The notes beneath the pieces are model-generated. The model had not been told where the DNA came from and searched no databases. It saw only the letters and a list, made by a program, of their open reading frames with translations. 47,243 nt of DNA. It comes from Peptoniphilaceae bacterium (GTDB taxonomy: Bacteria; Bacillota; Clostridia; Tissierellales; Peptoniphilaceae). The position numbers were made by a program, and so were the translations under genes. Below, piece after piece: positions 44,975 to 47,243 of this stretch. The stretch is taken from contig JAQYEZ010000045.1 in NCBI GenBank assembly GCA_028723425.1, forward strand, positions 1-47,243. The letters are read 5' to 3'. Position 1 is the stretch's first letter, and every line of letters begins with the position of its first letter.

Positions 44975-44986
44975 TATTTCCTCCTA

Positions 44987-46912
44987 CTACTTTCTGTCTT
45001 CTGGGAATTCTACTTTAACAAATTCTTCTTTTGGTTCACCTGATACTGGAGATACCCAAGAATCTGGAAGTTTGTCAAATGGAGTTCCTGGCTCTATGCC
45101 TTGACTTGGATCCCCAAGCTCAGGGTTATATTCATATCCACTACCTTGATCTACGTAAATATCTTCCTTTGGAGCCATTTTTCTTGGTTTGCTTCTTTTA
45201 ATTTTTTTCATTTTAGGAGCTGGCTTTTTTTCTTCACCATTATCAAGTTCTTTGATTAATAGTGGAAGAACTTCCTTGAAATCGCCAACTATACCATAGT
45301 CTGCATTTGCAAATATTGGTGCATTCTTGCTATTATTTATAGCAACTATTGTAGAAGCATCTCTGATTCCCTTTAAGTGTTGACCTGCTCCAGAAACGCC
45401 AACGCCAATGTATAAGTTTCCTTTGAATGTTTGTCCAGACATACCAACGTATCTATCTAATGGTACATATTTTAAGGTTTCAGCAACTGGTCTTGATGAA
45501 GAAATAGCTGCTCCTGCTTGATAAGCAAGTTCTTCTATATATTTCATATTTTCTTTTTCACCAATACCACGGCCAGCAACAACTATTCTTTGAGCTTCTG
45601 CTATTGGTGTCATTGGGTCAATACCAACTGTGAAGTCATATCCATCTTTCTTTAGAGCAGCAACTAAATTCTTAACTGCTTCTTTTGGATCTCCTTCAAA
45701 AATTTCTCTTTTTCTAACACCAGCTATTGGTCCTGCAGCTTTCTTGCTGCCAACAGCTTTCATCTTTGGAGGACGACCTACAGTGTTAGTACCAACTACT
45801 ACTCTCATGATTTCGTTAGTACCTTCATATATTTGTGTAATCTTGGCATCTCTAAAGAATCTTTCAACGTCAACGCCTTTAATAAATCCTGATCCACCAT
45901 AAAGTTGAACAGCTTCAGTAGCTATATGCATAGCAAGATCTGATGCAACTTGTTTAGCCATAGCAGCTTCTGCTGAGTATCTTTCATGATGCTCTTTTAA
46001 TTCAGCAGCATGATAAATCATAAGTCTTGCACCGTGTAGGTAGGTAGCCATATCGGCAAGCTTGAAAGTATTTCTTTGTAAATGAGCAATTGGCATACCA
46101 AATTGTTCACGTTCTTTAGCATATGCTAGGGCTGATTCGTAAGCACCTTGGCCAATACCTAAAGCTTGAGAAGCTATACCAATTCTACCTCCATCAAGGG
46201 TAGCCATAGCTATCTTAAATCCTTGTCCTTCTTTTCCAAGCAAGTTTTCTTTTGGTACTTTAACATTGTCAAAGTGTAATTCAGCTGTTGAAGAAGATCT
46301 AATACCAAGTTTGTCATAGTGATCTGAGAATGTAAATCCTTCAAAGTCTTTTTCAACTATAAATGCTGAAATACCATGTGTTCCAATACCAGGAGTTGTA
46401 ACTGCCATTACTACATAAGTGTCTGCTTTTGGAGCATTTGTTATAAATATTTTTTTACCATTAAGAATGTAATAATCACCATCAAGAACCGCTGTTGTTT
46501 CTGTACCTGCTGCATCTGATCCAGCGTTTTCTTCTGTTAAACCGAATGCACCGATTTTTTCACCTTTAGCTAAAGGAATTAAATATTTTTGTTTTTGTTC
46601 TTCTGTACCAAAGGCAAAGATTGGCCAAGTACCTAAAGAAGTATGTGCTGAACAGATAACACCAACACCAGCGTCAACTCTTGATAATTCTTCTACTGTA
46701 ATTGCATAAGAAATAACATCAAGACCTTGTCCACCGTATTCTTTAGGATATGGTATTCCCATAAATCCTAATTCACCCATTTCTTTAACGATGTCATCAG
46801 GAAACTCATTTTTTTGATCTAATTCAAAAGCTATTGGTTTTACTTTTTCTTCCGCAAAAGCCCTAACTTTTTTACGTAAAGCTTCATGTTCAGCTGTAGT
46901 TTTAAAAAGCAT
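44987..46912 (-). CDS. Acyl-CoA dehydrogenase fused to EtfA FAD domain and cysteine-less rubredoxin-like domain
   Basis: 641 residues. Residues 1-380 are a short-chain acyl-CoA dehydrogenase (butyryl-CoA type) with [20 protein letters not shown] and the catalytic Glu in YEGTNEIMR. Residues ~430-556 match the C-terminal FAD-binding domain of EtfA ([47 protein letters not shown]). A basic linker (~557-583) leads to residues 584-630, a rubredoxin fold ([28 protein letters not shown]) whose four Cys are D588, S591, S621 and S624. No EtfB or N-terminal EtfA domain is fused. AGGAGG precedes the ATG; it is first gene of the operon with fprA. Confidence 0.93.
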   Translation of the reverse strand: MLFKTTAEHEALRKKVRAFAEEKVKPIAFELDQKNEFPDDIVKEMGELGFMGIPYPKEYGGQGLDVISYAITVEELSRVDAGVGVICSAHTSLGTWPIFAFGTEEQKQKYLIPLAKGEKIGAFGLTEENAGSDAAGTETTAVLDGDYYILNGKKIFITNAPKADTYVVMAVTTPGIGTHGISAFIVEKDFEGFTFSDHYDKLGIRSSSTAELHFDNVKVPKENLLGKEGQGFKIAMATLDGGRIGIASQALGIGQGAYESALAYAKEREQFGMPIAHLQRNTFKLADMATYLHGARLMIYHAAELKEHHERYSAEAAMAKQVASDLAMHIATEAVQLYGGSGFIKGVDVERFFRDAKITQIYEGTNEIMRVVVGTNTVGRPPKMKAVGSKKAAGPIAGVRKREIFEGDPKEAVKNLVAALKKDGYDFTVGIDPMTPIAEAQRIVVAGRGIGEKENMKYIEELAYQAGAAISSSRPVAETLKYVPLDRYVGMSGQTFKGNLYIGVGVSGAGQHLKGIRDASTIVAINNSKNAPIFANADYGIVGDFKEVLPLLIKELDNGEEKKPAPKMKKIKRSKPRKMAPKEDIYVDQGSGYEYNPELGDPSQGIEPGTPFDKLPDSWVSPVSGEPKEEFVKVEFPEDRK

Positions 46913-46947
46913 TTCTTATCCTCCTAAATATTTTATGTTCTGACTTT

Positions 46948-46976
46948 ATTTTATTATCAAAAGGTTTTCTTGTCAA
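46948..46976 (-). promoter_or_regulatory. Promoter of the acyl-CoA dehydrogenase/fprA operon
   Basis: Minus strand TTGACA (46971-46976), 17-bp spacer, TAAAAT (46948-46953). The predicted start is ~46941, with AGGAGG at 46920-46925 and ATG ending at 46912. Confidence 0.75.
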
Positions 46977-47001
46977 GCATTTTTATTTTTATATAATTGT
47001 A

Positions 47002-47036
47002 ATAATTTTTATAAACATCTTGATAATTTTTATAAA
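47002..47036. repeat. Two in-phase AT-rich direct repeats upstream of the acyl-CoA dehydrogenase promoter
   Basis: ATAATTTTTATAAA occurs at 47002-47015 and 47023-47036, 21 bp (two helical turns) apart. Read on the minus strand, each gives TTATAAAAATTAT, which matches the PerR consensus at 12 of 14 fixed bases when extended by two. They lie 26-60 bp upstream of the -35 box. AT-rich DNA makes chance matches likely. Confidence 0.4.
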
Positions 47037-47081
47037 TATAATATGCCACATCATAAGATTGCGGGAGTTTAACAGCTAAAT

Positions 47082-47126
47082 ACAAAAAAATCTTCTTTAG
47101 GAATTGATTTTCCTATATTTTTTTGT
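47082..47126. repeat. Inverted repeat in front of the transposase gene
   Basis: ACAAAAAAAT (47082-47091) and ATTTTTTTGT (47117-47126) pair over 10 bp, with an inner TAGGAA/TTCCTA (47098-47103, 47110-47115). The two sides have unequal spacers, so it is a bulged hairpin. It may belong to the end of the insertion element or be a terminator-like structure protecting the transposase from outside transcription. Confidence 0.5.
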
Positions 47127-47145
47127 CAAATTTTATATTTTTTTC

Positions 47146-47174
47146 TTGCACAATATCTCACAATGTGTTATAAT
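47146..47174 (+). promoter_or_regulatory. Promoter of the transposase gene
   Basis: TTGCAC (47146-47151), 17-bp spacer, TATAAT (47169-47174), followed by GGGAG (47192-47196) and ATG at 47203. Confidence 0.7.
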
Positions 47175-47202
47175 ATCTATATATTACTTATGGGAGCATT
47201 TT

Positions 47203-47243
47203 ATGAGACTTCAAATTTCTAAATCTAAAAATTCTATTTCTTT
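47203..47243 (+). CDS. Start of a probable IS1634-type transposase (cut by window edge)
   Basis: Only 13 full codons are visible: MRLQISKSKNSIS. This opening, basic residues followed by SKSKNS, is the way many IS1634-family transposases begin (M-x-L-x-ISKSKN-x-x-S). The gene has its own promoter and ribosome site. The identification rests on this short stretch and on family memory, so it is tentative. The element's left end would lie somewhere between 46980 and 47145, but no boundary could be fixed. Confidence 0.5.
   Translation, partial: MRLQISKSKNSIS

Noticed and set aside
1-47243. CRISPR array, prophage or toxin-antitoxin genes
   Set aside because: No regularly spaced repeats, phage genes or recognisable toxin-antitoxin pairs were seen on either strand.

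Overview
The window is AT-rich DNA from a low-GC Gram-positive anaerobe. Most genes lie on the minus strand. The 16S rRNA fragment at the left edge, the gene content (NfnAB, butyryl-CoA-dehydrogenase-like protein, flavodiiron protein, AddAB rather than RecBCD) and the codon bias suggest Peptoniphilaceae, perhaps Anaerococcus or a relative. The genus is an inference from reading alone.

Layout, left to right. (1) 1-685: the 5' part of a 16S rRNA gene on the minus strand, with its leader and a perfect-consensus promoter. (2) 686-3735: two tandem split threonine/serine-exporter (ThrE) pairs followed by msrA. (3) 3912-7487: a membrane J-domain protein, an EamA transporter and an ABC exporter. (4) 7627-9838: nfnAB on the plus strand, closed by a strong bidirectional terminator. 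(5) 9904-25795: a large glycan-use region. One operon is ROK kinase-GH84-GH1 with a divergent RpiR-type regulator. A second is two permeases-binding lipoprotein-GH38-GH125. Nearby are an MsmK-type ATPase, a small membrane protein, a PucR-like regulator, an aldo/keto reductase and an SDR. All glycosidases lack signal peptides, so import followed by cytoplasmic trimming of mannose- and GlcNAc-containing (N-glycan-like) oligosaccharides is the best reading. A perfect CcpA cre match covers the -35 of the transporter operon. (6) 25931-37538: a tightly overlapping operon yaaA-sbcD-sbcC-addB-addA for double-strand-break repair, whose promoter carries a near-perfect PerR box. (7) 37710-40798: a zinc-type ABC importer and a divergent Fur-family regulator (probably Zur), sharing a 19-bp perfect palindrome. 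(8) 40931-43610: a tRNA-Arg(CCG) whose 5' part is also the last codons of a metallophosphoesterase gene, behind a NadE whose glutaminase cysteine is gone. (9) 43718-46912: an operon of an acyl-CoA dehydrogenase/EtfA/rubredoxin-like fusion and a flavodiiron protein. (10) From 47203: the start of a probable IS1634-type transposase, cut by the window edge.

The most notable system is region 9. An acyl-CoA dehydrogenase is fused to the FAD domain of EtfA and to a rubredoxin fold in which all four iron ligands are replaced (Asp, Ser, Ser, Ser), and it is co-transcribed with an intact flavodiiron O2/NO reductase. It may couple acyl-CoA oxidation to O2 scavenging, with the dead rubredoxin acting as a docking module. 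Other strong oddities are the NadE Cys-to-Gly change, the CDS/tRNA overlap, the PerR-box repair operon and the AddB that lacks its P-loop.
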